Positions 47,286 to 57,660 of a DNA stretch of 64,000 nucleotides are shown here, one piece after another. The DNA lies in contig OX638134.1 of NCBI GenBank assembly GCA_951804985.1, positions 3,410,001-3,474,000 of the forward strand. Direction: 5' to 3'. The notes below the pieces were generated by a model. That model made no database searches. It was not told the DNA's origin and saw only the letters and a program-made list of their open reading frames with translations. Origin of the DNA: Dryomyza anilis. Its lineage: Eukaryota; Arthropoda; Insecta; Diptera; Dryomyzidae. How positions within the stretch are numbered: the stretch's first letter is position 1; the number at the start of each line of letters is the position of its first letter. Made by a program: the position numbers and the translations under genes.

Positions 47286-48246
47286 TCTATATGTATAAAA
47301 CTCTTGGTCCGTCTGTCAGTCTGTCGGTCTGTCTGTTTGTTCCAGCATCACGTCTAAACCGCTGAACCGATTTAACTGAAATTTTGTAACAGGATACTAT
47401 GGAGTCCGGAGGGTGTCATAGGCTATATATGGGTGCGATTGGACATTCCAAACGACATAACTCAGCACAAACACAAGCTAAAAAGATGAAACAAAAAACT
47501 CAAATAGGAAAAAAAATATATATACAAAAGCAACCACACCACATTAAAACTCACCACAATGAAACTCACCACACTAAAATTCACCACACTAAAACTCACC
47601 ACACTAAAACTTACCACACTAAAACTTACCACAATAAAAATCACCACATTGAAACTCACCACAATAAAATTCACCACAATAAAATTCACCACACTAAAAC
47701 TCACCACACTAAAACTCACCACACTAAAACTTACTACACTAAAACTCACCGCACTAAAACTTACTACACTAAAACTCACCACACCAAAATCCACCTCACC
47801 TAAACTCACCACACTGAAACTCACCACATTAAAACTCACCACACTCAAATTTCTACTGTGAAAAACTCTACGGGGAAGAATTCTACGGGAAAGAATTCTA
47901 CCGGGAACAATTCTATCGGGATGAGTTCTACGGGAAGATTTTTTCCGGGAAGAATTCTACCAGGATGAGTTCTACGGGAAGATTTCTACGGGGAAGAATT
48001 CTACGGGAAAGCGTTCTATGAGGAAGAATTTTACGGGGCATCTGAGAAAAAAATGTCATTGAGAAAAGTTGTTTAGGCGGAGAATTATTATTTGGCTCAT
48101 ACATTTATAAAACCAATAAAAAAAACTTTCACAGCCAAGCACGGGCTCCTGATATAAATAATAAAAATGTTTTTTATATTAATAAAATCGCTCCATATCT
48201 TTTAATTCACAAAATCTTGGCACGAGTCGTGCACGGGTCCAGCTAG
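47286..48246 (+). mobile_element. non-autonomous Helitron, copy 1 (961 bp)
   Basis: The 5' end is TCTATATGTATAAAACTC after an A. The 3' end has a palindromic hairpin GCACGAGTCGTGC (48220-48232), 10 bases, then CTAG (48243-48246). Order inside: 5' module to about 47534 (GTCTGTCTGTTTGTTCC, CATAGGCTATATATGGG); a 15-bp minisatellite AAACTCACCACACTA (about 47535-47849); a second minisatellite around GGGAAGAATTCTAC (about 47868-48039); and a 3' module. No Rep/helicase coding remains. Homologous throughout to the minus-strand copy at 59172-61327. The base after CTAG is A, not the usual T. The open frames over the 15-bp array exist only because 15 is a multiple of three. Confidence 0.9.
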
Positions 48247-48366
48247 AAACACAATATTTCTCCTAAAATTACAACAAACATTACTTTAATTACGTTTCCC
48301 ACTTTACCCAGAAAATGATTCTTACTTTACCCCAGTATCACAATTTGAACATAACTTAGCACCATA

Positions 48367-49095
48367 TAAACTATGTTCAATAATTTGTATTTCAGTATTT
48401 CAAATATTCGATCATTTAAACACCACCAGTACTCTAAAAAACTTAAAAAAAATGTTTTAACTTATTTTCGATATGCAGTAAAAAAAGATATTAATGGATG
48501 CAAAAGTCAAACATATTCCAAATACCTTTTTGAAATAATGTATTCGTCGTAATCATGAAAACATCAATATTGAAAATTGTTTCAAACCTATTTTCATATT
48601 GAACAACACATTTTACATATTTCTGATATTTTAGGCATATAAAAGACAACGTTTTGTTATCTTTAAGATATCATTTGTTTTACTGAATATGCTCATAAAT
48701 TTGAATAGCTTCGTCAAGGTTTTCCTAGCAATCAAGTCAAAAAAAAAATATGTATGCGAAACAAGAGTTTTGCGAAATAAAGTGCTCGAGTATACTACAT
48801 GGCGTTTGTAATTTGAACTCGAGCTCTAAAAAGTGTTGTTCATATTTTCAACTTTTATGCGCTTGTTCTGAAAGTGCTGTAAACTCTATTGAAGGGCATC
48901 AAACCAGTGGGTGGCATTGGTATAGATTTCAGTTCTATCTTTTTGCACCACGCACAGCTGCAACACGACAAGCGTATGGAAATTCATTTTTGATTGATGC
49001 AATAAAAGTAGCACAGTTCATATGTGAGCAATTTCAGTTTATCTTTCTTTTTTTCATCGTACATTTTCCATTCTGGTTTCTGTTTATTTTTGCAG
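48367..49095. other. single-copy stretch, possible intron end
   Basis: AT-rich unique sequence. A plus frame at 48750-49121 with ATG (123 codons) ends in a very hydrophobic Phe-rich run that is the translated pyrimidine tract in front of a splice-acceptor-like TTTTTGCAG at 49095. It is therefore more likely intronic than coding. Confidence 0.4.
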
Positions 49096-49230
49096 TCAAT
49101 TTTGACCGAAGAAGAAATTGAGAACGTGAAATGCGATGCCACAAACAAAACAGCAACAAAACATGCGAACGAAAAGGAGTGCAGTGGGTGGCGCATGGAA
49201 CCTGGCGGTTGGCAGCACTCAAGAGAGTGA
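49096..49230 (+). CDS. candidate terminal coding exon, unrecognised
   Basis: A long pyrimidine-rich tract (from about 49040) ends in TTATTTTTGCAG at 49095, a strong acceptor. The frame TCA ATT TTG ACC GAA follows in phase 0 and runs 44 codons to TGA at 49228-49230. The product begins with an acidic, helix-like segment (SILTEEEIENVKCDATNK), contains Cys near residues 13 and 30, and ends in a Gly/Trp-rich part (WRMEPGGWQ). No domain recognised. No upstream exon in matching phase was identified, and no polyadenylation site is obvious nearby. Confidence 0.28.
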   Translation, partial: SILTEEEIENVKCDATNKTATKHANEKECSGWRMEPGGWQHSRE

Positions 49231-49620
49231 AATCAATTGCAACATGAGTGAGTGGCACACGTGAGGAACGCTGAGCATGAGCACCAGGTAGAGTCAGTGG
49301 TACTTCGTAGTGGGTGGTACCGCGGCGCACTTCTAGACGGTACAGAGGGAGTGAGATACGCAGAAAGGCAGTAATAGTGCTTTTTATGCAGGTCGTTGTG
49401 AATATAGATGGAAATCATTTCGCCGAAACTGCTGGCAGTTGAAGTAAATTGTTTACAATTGATGTGTTTATGTGCGCCATAAAATATGCTGCCTTTTTGA
49501 GTAGCACATTTTACACACCCATTTATGACATACGGAAAATATGAAACTGCTTTGATTAAAAGCAATAAAAAAAACTTATACAATTTACTAGAATTGCATA
49601 TTGCAAAAGACCTATTTAAA
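49231..49620. other. less AT-rich flank of exon candidate
   Basis: 49231-49400 is mixed in base composition with GAGTGAGTGG and GGTACCGCGG words. CACCAG followed by GTAGAG (49289) is a weak donor. Beyond 49400 the sequence is AT-rich. Confidence 0.4.
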
Positions 49621-51560
49621 AATAAATAAAATTTGTAGTGCAAATTTGAATTTTTAATAAAAACTTTTAGTGAAACATTTAATTTAGAGTGAAAAATTGA
49701 ACTTTTTTTTGGGAAAATAGGGTTTGAGTGAAAATTGAATTTTTGTGCAATATTGAAAACCACTCAAACTGAATTTGCACTCAATTCTGTTTGAGTGAAA
49801 TTTAAATTTTAAGGAGAAATGTAAATTTTTAAGATATATATGAATTTTTAAGAGAAATATTGAATTTTAAGTAAAAAAAAATAATTTTGATTAAAAATTG
49901 AATTTAAATTAAAAAAAAAGAATTGAGTAAAAAATTTAATTTGGGTGAAGAATTGAATTTAGAATGATAAACTGAATTTTGAGTGATACATCTCTGTCGG
50001 CCTCAGCAGTCCAGAGATAGCGCGCTGGACTTGCATTCTGAAGGTCTCGGGTTCGAATCCCGGCGCTCGTGGTGATATTAACCACAAAATTGTAGGGAAT
50101 AGATTTCAAAGTACAATGGATATAGTCTGTCTGAGTGCTGTGGATCTTAGTAGATATTCCAAAAAAAAAAAGATACATCTCTGTGAAAATTGCATTTTGA
50201 GTAAAAATTAAATTTTGATGAAAAATTGAATACTTTTTAGAGAAAAGTTGTATTTCGAGTGATGAATTAAATTTTGAGTGCTGAATTGAATTTTGAGTAA
50301 AAAATTTTATTTTGAGTGAAACATTCGAATTTTGGGTGACAAATTGAATTTTGAGCGAAAAATTGGATTTTGAGTGATTTTAGATGAAGTAAATTCTGAG
50401 TGAAAAATTTAATTTTTATTGATATTATAGTTCAATAAAATTTAAATTTATGAAAATTTTAATTTTGAGTGAAAAATTTTAATTTTGAGTGCAAAATTTT
50501 AATTTTGAGTGCAAAATTTTATTTAGAGTGCAAAATTTTATTTCGAGTGAAGAATTGAATTTGTAGTGAAAAATAATATTTAGAGTGAAAAATTTAAAAT
50601 TGAGTCAAAATTTTATTTTTTGGTCAAAAATTTCAAAGAATTGAATTGAAAAATTTAAATTTGAGTGAAAAAATGAATATTCAATCAAAAATTAAATTTG
50701 TGGTGAAAAATTGAATTTGTAGTGAAAATTTGAATTTTTAGTAAAAATTCGAGTAAAATTGGATTTTTTTTTAGTGAAAAATTTTATTATGAGTGATAAA
50801 TTCAATTTTTAGAGAAAAATAGTTTTATTATGTAATAAATAAAATTTTGAGTGACATTTTTAAATTTGAGTGAAAAATTCATTTTTGTGTGAAATTTTTA
50901 AGTTTGAGTGAAAAATTGGATTTTTGAGTGAAAATATTATTTATGAGTGTATTTTTAGAGAAAAATTTGTTTTTTTTTTGTGATAAATAAAATTTTGAAT
51001 AAGATTTCAAATTTGAGTGAAAAATTGAATATTGTGTGAAAAATTAATTTTTGAGAGAAAAATTAATTTTTGAGAGAAAATTTTAATTTTGAGAGAAAAA
51101 TTTAATTTTGTGTAAAAAATACAGTTTTTAGTATATACAAAAAATTAGAAAAAAATGTAAAAAATGTAATTATAAAAAGTATAAAAATTGAATTTTGTGT
51201 GAAAAATAAAATTTTAAGAATAATACAATTTTTAGTGAAAAGTTTAACTTTTTATGAAAAATGGAATTTTTAGTGAAAAGTTGATTTTTGAGTGAATAAT
51301 AGCATTTTGAGTGAATAATTGAATTTTTAGTGAAAATTTTAATTTTGAGTATAACACAAAATTTTAATAAAAATTTGTTTTTTTTGAGTAAAAAAAAAAA
51401 CAATATTTTGGGTGGTTATTTGAATTTTGAGTGATAAATTATTTTTTTTAGTAACAAAAATTTAATATATATTTTTTAAAATAAATTTTGTTTAAAAAAT
51501 TCATTTGTAGTGAAATCTTTAAAATTTGGAATTCCATTTTTAATGAAAAATTTAAATTAT
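49621..51560 (-). repeat. 19-bp tandem array, CACTC subtype, inverted
   Basis: GAGTGAAAAATTGAATTTT units with heavy divergence and some TAGTG units at the right part. Interrupted by a SINE at 49998-50171. Confidence 0.9.
49998..50171 (+). mobile_element. tRNA-derived SINE, family 2
   Basis: A tRNA-like head carries an A-box-like TAGCGCGCTGGA (50018-50029) and a perfect B-box GGTTCGAATCC (50050-50060). A body of about 100 bp follows, ending in 11-12 A. It is flanked by the 13-bp target-site duplication GATACATCTCTGT (49985-49997 and 50172-50184). The interrupted sequence on both sides is 19-bp satellite. The anticodon-arm region resembles tRNA TTGCAT sequence, but the cloverleaf is degenerate. 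A minus frame across it (IRTRDLQN region) is the usual spurious translation of a tRNA-SINE head. Confidence 0.93.
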
Positions 51561-52470
51561 ACAAAAAAAATGCCAATACGCATTCTGGCCCCAGATATAT
51601 AATTAATAGCTGCAATGCAATTTTGATATTTTTATGCCAACAACTTATGCAGCCAACATGCTAAAAAAACCCTAATAATTATACTTTTATATACCACAAT
51701 AATATCGCTAACTTACAGAAAGACCGTGCTCCAAGAAATGCACATTTATAAGCAGCCCTAAAATTGCATATCACTCATACGCCCCTCTTTACTAAATGCA
51801 TTTGCTGCATTTTAAGAACTACAAAAAAGTACACACACACACAGTACAGCCAGACATTAAATAGCATCCATTGGTATTAAGGAAAAATCTCATTTCAAAC
51901 TCTCAACTGCACCCTCGCATATTTTAGCAACGTTTTGCAAAATTGTATTTCTACTCCCTACGTTGGCTTTGCGTTAACTTTACGACACACAGCGTACTAA
52001 AGACAGTCGTTATGCTGCTTATATCATGTGCTATATATATTTATGGTCATAAAGACACCTACATAAGTGATGCTGATTATGTTGGCATCGTCATCAGGCG
52101 CATAATCATCATCATCGTCATAATCATGCTCATATCGATTTAAGCACATTTACGCCACCGTCTACACAGAGCCCTTAGTATAAACATTCTGTGCTATGCG
52201 GCTTTTTTTATAAAATATTTCTCCATTTTTTGTAGTATTTTCTGCATTTCTTATTTTTTTCTACTGCCTGCTGGAATTTCTTGCATTTGCAATTTTATGA
52301 TTCCAAGCGCATAGTTGGAGGCTGACTGTGTTCTTCGGCGCTGCTATTTGTGCGGCACAAATACATTTTGCGGTATGTAATGCTTTTTGTTGCACATAGT
52401 TTTTTTTTGCTTCGCTGTGCTGCACACTTTTCAAGCGCACATTAGAACGAATTATGCCCGAAAAAAACAC
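51561..52470. other. single-copy stretch, no gene identified
   Basis: AT-rich with ATCATCATCATCGTC-like tract at about 52095-52130 and one CTCATACG motif at 51774. A 66-codon plus frame through 52143 opens at TTG. No gene called. Confidence 0.5.
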
Positions 52471-53080
52471 AATTTTTACTCAAAATTCCATTTTTCACTA
52501 AAAATTCAATTTTTTCACTAAAATTCAATTTTTCACTAAAAATTCAATTTTTCACTAAAAATTAAAATTTTCACTAAAAATTCAATTTTTCACTAAAAAG
52601 TCAATTTTTCACTAAAAATTCAATTTTTCACTCAAAATTCAATTTTTCACTAAAAATTCAATTTTTCACTAAAAATTCAATTTTTCACTAAAAATTCAAT
52701 TTTTCACTAAAAATTCAATTTTTCACTAAAAATTCAATTTTACACTAAAAATTCAATTTTTCACTAAAAATTCAATTTTTCACTAAAAATTCAATTTTTC
52801 ACTAAAAATTCAATTTTTCACTAAAAATTCAATTTTTCACTAAAAATTCAATTTTTCACTAAAAATTCCATTTTTCAATAAAAATTCAATTTTTTACTAA
52901 AAATTCAATTTTTCAATAAATTTAATTTTTTACAATTTTTCACTAAAATTTAATTTTTCACTAAAAAAAGGAAATGTATACTTAAAAAATCATTTTTCTT
53001 AAAATGTTCACTAAAAATTTAAATTTTTTTACCAAAAATTAAATTTTTACTAAAAATTCAAATCTTTACTAAATAAAAAC
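52471..53080 (+). repeat. 19-bp tandem array, CACTA subtype, highly homogeneous
   Basis: TTTTTCACTAAAAATTCAA units, nearly identical from about 52500 to 52890 and degenerating afterwards. Matches the homogeneous block at 13061-14030, nearly 40 kb away. Confidence 0.96.
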
Positions 53081-53235
53081 TAAAATTTTCTTTCAAATCG
53101 TTTTTGAATGGATAAAAGCACTTTAGGTAAAAATTAAATTTATAGCTATCTTTCGGCAATTTATTGCACTAAAGCGTACGCTTATAAATCTGCAAGTTTT
53201 GAAGTAAAACTTGTTTAAATAATAAAAACTTCTTA

Positions 53236-53487
53236 ATGCAACTTGTGTCTCAACCGCAGCCAGCAACAAAGTTGCAGCCGCCGCATTGCATGAAAATAGT
53301 TTTATGTTTACGCTCGAAAGTTACGCGCGCCGCAGCGACACCTTTAATAATGAACAATGCTGCCCGGCGGTTGTCACGAGGACCGCATCGCCGCAGCCTT
53401 TCAAAACAGCCCCACAGTTACAGCGATGAGTTTATAAAGCTTTTAGCAACAACAATGCAGCAGCTGATGACGTTGATGATGATTTAG
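53236..53487 (+). CDS. small ORF candidate, unrecognised
   Basis: An 83-codon ATG frame in a less AT-rich single-copy island that follows a satellite block. The N-terminal part is Gln/Pro-rich, the middle basic (RRLSRGPHRRSLSK), and the C-terminal end Met-rich because of a GATGATG tract. T at -3 is a weak start context. No motif, signal peptide or membrane helix is evident. Chance ORF is likely. Confidence 0.15.
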   Translation: MQLVSQPQPATKLQPPHCMKIVLCLRSKVTRAAATPLIMNNAARRLSRGPHRRSLSKQPHSYSDEFIKLLATTMQQLMTLMMI

Positions 53488-53639
53488 TTTAAGATGGTGG
53501 TGATAATGATGATCATGACCATGCTTTCAATGATAATGATTCAACCTGATGCCGCCTGATGTTTTGTGGTCGCCAAATTGCTGTGAAAACTATTGCTGAG
53601 GGGTCTTTCGTTTTTGATAGTACATTCAAAAACATAGAT

Positions 53640-53998
53640 ATAGTGGGCTACTTTTTAATTTAAAAGTATTGAAATGCAACATTTTTTAAAGAAAATTAAA
53701 AATATTTGATAGTGTTCAGTATGTTTTAATCGTATTTTCAGTATTTAAAGGTATTGAACTATTAAAATGATATACAAAAATTATTAATTTTATGGTACTT
53801 TTTCCGAGTGTATTGTTGTTAGTTTATTTCAAAAAACCAACAATTTTTAAATAAACTCAAAAATATTTTAATGATTTTCCTTATATTTTAATAGTATTTT
53901 TAGTATTTAATAGTATTTGATAGTATTAAACTATTGACATAATAGGAAAAAATTATTAATTGTATGGTATTTTTTTTTGAGTGCATTGTAGTTAGTTT
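53640..53998 (+). repeat. diverged tandem duplication with TAGTATTT words
   Basis: 53721-53825 and 53882-53998 share TTTTAAT(C/A)GTATTTT(C/T)AGTATTTAA, ATTATTAATT(T/G)TATGGTA and GAGTG(T/C)ATTGT(T/A)GTTAGTTT in the same order. The period is about 160-170 bp. TAGTATTT words repeat inside each copy. Confidence 0.8.
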
Positions 53999-54530
53999 TT
54001 GGGGAGGTGTCGCTCATTTTGGCGTCGTTGCAATCGATGCATTGCCGATGGCTGTCATAAATTTTCCGAAAATTGTTTCGAAACAATTTCCGTGCGAAAA
54101 GTGCATTAAAACATTTTGCGGGCGTTCAGTTGGACGAGAGGCAACTAGTAGTTTTGCTAAAATTCACGAGATATAGCACAAGAGAGAGATAGGGAGAGAG
54201 CAGGTAATCTAAACCACGCTTAAACGGAAATGGGTGGCATCACTATTATTTGCCAGTGTTTTTTTTTTTGTTATAATTTAGTGGCCACCATTTATAGTTT
54301 GTTGGCGCGATAATAAATAAGAGGGTTTCAATTTCTATTAATATTTAATATTAATTTTTAATAAATGTTGTTTGAAACAATAAGATATGTTGTGGCTTTT
54401 AAATTTTGGTACTTTAATAAATTTGTCATATTTATAAATTGCAAATCGTGAGTAACTTTTTTTCTAAATATATTTATTTTATTGTAAAAAATGTTCAAAA
54501 TATATTTAATAAAGAAATTAAATATAAAAT
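53999..54530. other. single-copy stretch, no gene identified
   Basis: A less AT-rich part at 53999-54240 carries a GAGAGAGATAGGGAGAGAG tract (about 54182-54200). Frames overlapping it open at GTG and lack motifs. Confidence 0.5.
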
Positions 54531-54745
54531 GCTGCTCATACGTCATGCAGAACTTACAATATTAATGACCCTTTTATTAGTGTGTAGAGTAAATGAAATA
54601 AAAATGTTCTATAGCATTTGAAAGCCTATAAAATGTAGTTTTTAATAAACTTTAAAAATATTTAAAAACCTGTAGAAGTCACCTAATTAGGAGATGGCAA
54701 AAAATAGATAATGTTACTCATACGTCACGCTTGAAAAGCTATAGT
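54531..54745 (-). repeat. tandem pair of the TGACGTATGAGT-headed repeat
   Basis: CTCATACGTCATG at 54535-54547 and ACTCATACGTCACG at 54716-54729 lie 182 bp apart. A related copy follows at 55526-55690, sharing TTGAAAGCCT(A/G)(T/A)A and a downstream AATATTTAAAA segment with the first. Confidence 0.65.
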
Positions 54746-54925
54746 ATTAAAAAATATACCCTAGAAATACTTTCCTCTCTAAAAAATAGATAACTGTTTT
54801 TATTAACCTTTTAAAATCTTACACAGGACAATGAATTTAACAGGTACACAGAAAAAAACAATCTTTTCATATTGATGAATTTCTTTTTAGAAACTTAAAT
54901 ATCTCCAATTTTTTAAACCCAATCC

Positions 54926-55507
54926 ACCGAAAATCTCCAAATCGAAACTAATAATAATATAATATAATAATTTGGCGCTACAGTCCTGTATAGAACTTCG
55001 GCCGAGCTCTCTCACCATTTTGAGCTGTGCGTGTTATATTTGTACTCAAAGTGGTGGGACCTACAGTTTATTGCCGAATCCGAACGGCGGGTGAGAGCTT
55101 TTTCATAGGCAATGGTTTTACTCTCGTAGGTTTGCCATTTACTGACGAGAGGTAGCGCGGTAGAGAAAAATGTTTCTATGAAAAGATGTTGTTAGCCCCA
55201 GTCCAGGCTTGAACCGAGGACCTTTCGGCTCGCAGTCCAACGCACTAACCACTGAGCTACCGCGGCTACAAATCGAAACTCACCACTCCAAAACTCACCA
55301 CACTTACACAAAAATCTTACCACTTCTACGGTGAATTAAATTACAGGGAAGAATTCTACGGGAAAGCATACGACGGAGACGTATTCTACGGGAAAGAACA
55401 GTCCGGGAACGAATTGTTATTTTGTCGGATAATTCTTTGTCTTTTGGTTAATACATTTACAACACCAATAAAAGAAACGTCCGCAGCAAAGCACAGGTCC
55501 CTGCTAG
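54926..55507 (+). mobile_element. Helitron remnant (3' part), split by a SINE
   Basis: After removal of the SINE, the sequence shows degenerate AAACTCACCAC units, then GGGAAGAATTCTACGGG units, then a tail with ACATTTACAACACCAATAAAA and AGCACAGGTCCCTGCTAG. These match the order of modules in the copies at 47286 and 59172. The terminal hairpin is missing, so part of the 3' end was deleted. CTAG is followed by T. The 5' boundary is uncertain. Confidence 0.7.
54950..55268 (-). mobile_element. tRNA-derived SINE, family 1, copy 2
   Basis: On the minus strand: A-box TAGCTCAGTGGTTAGT (55259-55244), B-box GGTTCAAGCC (55215-55206), a body of about 230 bp, and an ATT/TTA-rich 3' tail. A clean 12-bp target-site duplication CAAATCGAAACT flanks it (54938-54949 and 55269-55280). 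Compared with copy 1 it has about 31 extra bases near 55144-55175 (GACGAGAGGTAGCGCGGTAG...). The insertion target was a Helitron minisatellite. Confidence 0.94.
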
Positions 55508-56830
55508 TACTGAACTAAATATGATACTCATACGTCATGTTGAATATGCCAATATTAAAAGCAGCATAATATACGAATTTAAATTTCTAAACCAAAACTT
55601 CTTATACCATTGAAAGCCTGAATAATGCAGTTTATTGAAACCTCACAAAATATTTAAAATACTATAAAAACTGCGAGTTAAGGAGTCTTATAAAAATTGA
55701 TTTTTTATAACTAAATAAAAACTTTTATTTGGTAAAACTTGATGTTAATAGAATTATAAAATTAAATCAGTTACTTATTAATTAAAATCGAATTATTTAA
55801 AACCACACTATACAAAATTCAAATTTTAATACCTTAGCCGCCTCAATGCTTTTCGCATAAACAAGTCTTATTTTGTGGTTGTCGGATAATCGTAAGTTTT
55901 GATTTTTGTGGTTTAATTGCATTGCTGCAATCAATTATAACAGTAATAATGCAAAAATAACTGCAAGCAACCACAATTGCAACCACTGCCTTGTTACATT
56001 TTCTTTATTTTTTTTTCGTCTGAAATACATAAAATGCCTGAAATGTGCACTCGTAAACTTAGTACTTGGCGTAAGTTTAAGCAGCAAGTGCTAAGTACTG
56101 GTAGAAGAATAAATTTCCAAATTTGAAACAATAACTTATTGTCATTAAAAGTTATGATTTGATCGTTAAATTTGAATAATGATTATGCTGCAGACCACTG
56201 GGACTTGTTCTGTGTCAACTTTGGCTACCACTTATAACTCTACTTCTACTCTTTTTTTATTCTTCTTCAGCTCTTCTTCTATTTTGCGCACAGTTTTATT
56301 ACATTCTACTTGGACACAGCTGGCAAATAAACTGCTACAACTTATGATGTAATTAAAATTTTAAGTTTGGCTTCGCAACTTATTGCTGCGCGTTATTTTA
56401 AAGAAATAGTCAAAGAAATAAGTAGAAAAAAGCAAGAACTACTAAAACTACTAGAAAGTAAGAGCTTTAATTAAGAAGTTTTGCTGTTCGCTGCAGTTTC
56501 TGCTGCCAGTTTTCTTTGTAAATGTGGAAATAAAATTAATTATGTTGAGATTTATATTGCAAGCATTGATTGTATTAATCGATCATCTGTGGTGTTCAAA
56601 TAATTATAACTGTATCTGAATCTGTGCAGCAGTCAAAATAATGCGCTTCAATTGGCAATTGCAAAATTATGATTTTTTAATTATTATTTTTTAATTAAAA
56701 CGCAGATTCTTGATTTATGCTTCAATTATTGAATTCGGCAATATACATGACTTTGTACTAAATGTTCGTTGACTAAATCAAGTAATTATTAATCAATTAA
56801 TTAATTAATTAATTAATCAATTAATATTTC
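55508..56830. other. single-copy stretch with one dispersed-repeat copy
   Basis: 55526-55690 is a copy of the TGACGTATGAGT-headed repeat. A GTAAGT after GGC at 56071 lacks a convincing upstream exon. A TTAA/TTAATC microsatellite lies at about 56790-56825. No gene identified. Confidence 0.5.
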
Positions 56831-57660
56831 ACAAGGTTATTTAAAGCTGATTTGAACAGACATTTAAAGTATGTTCAAAAAGCTATTTAAAGCTTTTAAA
56901 TTATATGAAGCTTTTTGAAAAGCTACTTAAAGCTTTTTTTTAATCTTTTAAACATTTTTAAAAGCTATTTTAATTTTTTAATGCTTTTAGGAAGGGTTTT
57001 AAATCTTTTTCAAAAGCTTTTTTTTAAGATTCTGTAAAGTTTTTAAGATATTTTTTTTAGAAATAAAAATCAATTTAAAACAATTTTAAAATTATGTAAA
57101 GCTTTTTTAAGAGCTATTTAAATTTTTTTTTAAAAGCTATTTAAAACTTTTAAAGAATTTTAAAAGCTATTTTAGGCATTTTCTAAGTTATTTAATATAT
57201 TTTTTTTAATAATTTAAAAAGAAATATTTTAATATTATCTTAAAAATATTTAAAGGTTTTTTTAAAGCTCTTAAAAAAAAGCTTTTTAAAATCCTTATAA
57301 ACCTTTTGTAGAAAGCTAAATGCTCTATACTTCATTTTTAAAAAGCTATTTAAACTTTTATTGTTAAAAGCTATGTATAGATTCTTTTTTAAAAGCTATT
57401 TGAAGCATTTTTAAGAATTTATTTATTGCTTTTGCAAAACTTTTTTTATAGGTTTTTGAAAATCCATTCAAAAAAACACTTAAATACTTTTTTAAAATTT
57501 ATTTAAAAAAAAAATATATATAGCTGTATAAAAGGCTATGTAAAGCCTTTTTAAAAGCTATTTAAAACCTTTTCAAGCTATTGAAAGCTTTTGAAAGAAT
57601 TTTAAAGTTAAAAAAGCTTCAAACTTAAAGCCTCACAGAAGTTTATTTAAAATTTTAAAA
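56831..57660. repeat. AAAAGCTATTTAAAGCTTTT degenerate repeat
   Basis: Words AAAAGCTATTTAAA and AAAGCTTTT recur dozens of times at irregular 15-40 bp spacing. AAAGCTTT is self-complementary, so the region can form many small hairpins. No long unit was resolved. Confidence 0.8.

Larger units (their letters stand above)
46695..48366. mobile_element. inverted-repeat DNA transposon family (GGGTAAAGTGGGA), copy B, interrupted
   Basis: Left end CTGGTGTAAAGTGGGACACG (46695-46714). The right side has TCCCACTTTACCCAG (48297-48311) and TTACTTTACCCCAG (48322-48335), followed by about 30 bp shared with copy A (CACAATTTGAACATAACTT). Shared internal landmarks: TTCATGATCTAA, ATTGATTTTTGAG, CTCAATTTCGGAC, AATATTTACCGAT. 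A Helitron (47286-48246) splits it; without that the copy is about 711 bp, somewhat longer than copy A. Confidence 0.7.

Noticed and set aside
47399..47861. Overlapping frames of 100-134 codons on both strands with His/Thr- or Val/Ser-rich repeats
   Set aside because: They translate the 15-bp Helitron minisatellite; 15 is a multiple of three, so every frame without a stop in the unit stays open.
48750..49121. 123-codon plus frame with ATG
   Set aside because: Its end is the pyrimidine tract of a splice-acceptor-like site, giving a Phe run; more likely intronic.
49936..50178. 80-codon minus frame containing an AGIRTRDL-like peptide
   Set aside because: This peptide type is a common spurious translation of tRNA-SINE heads; the frame spans the SINE and its satellite flank.
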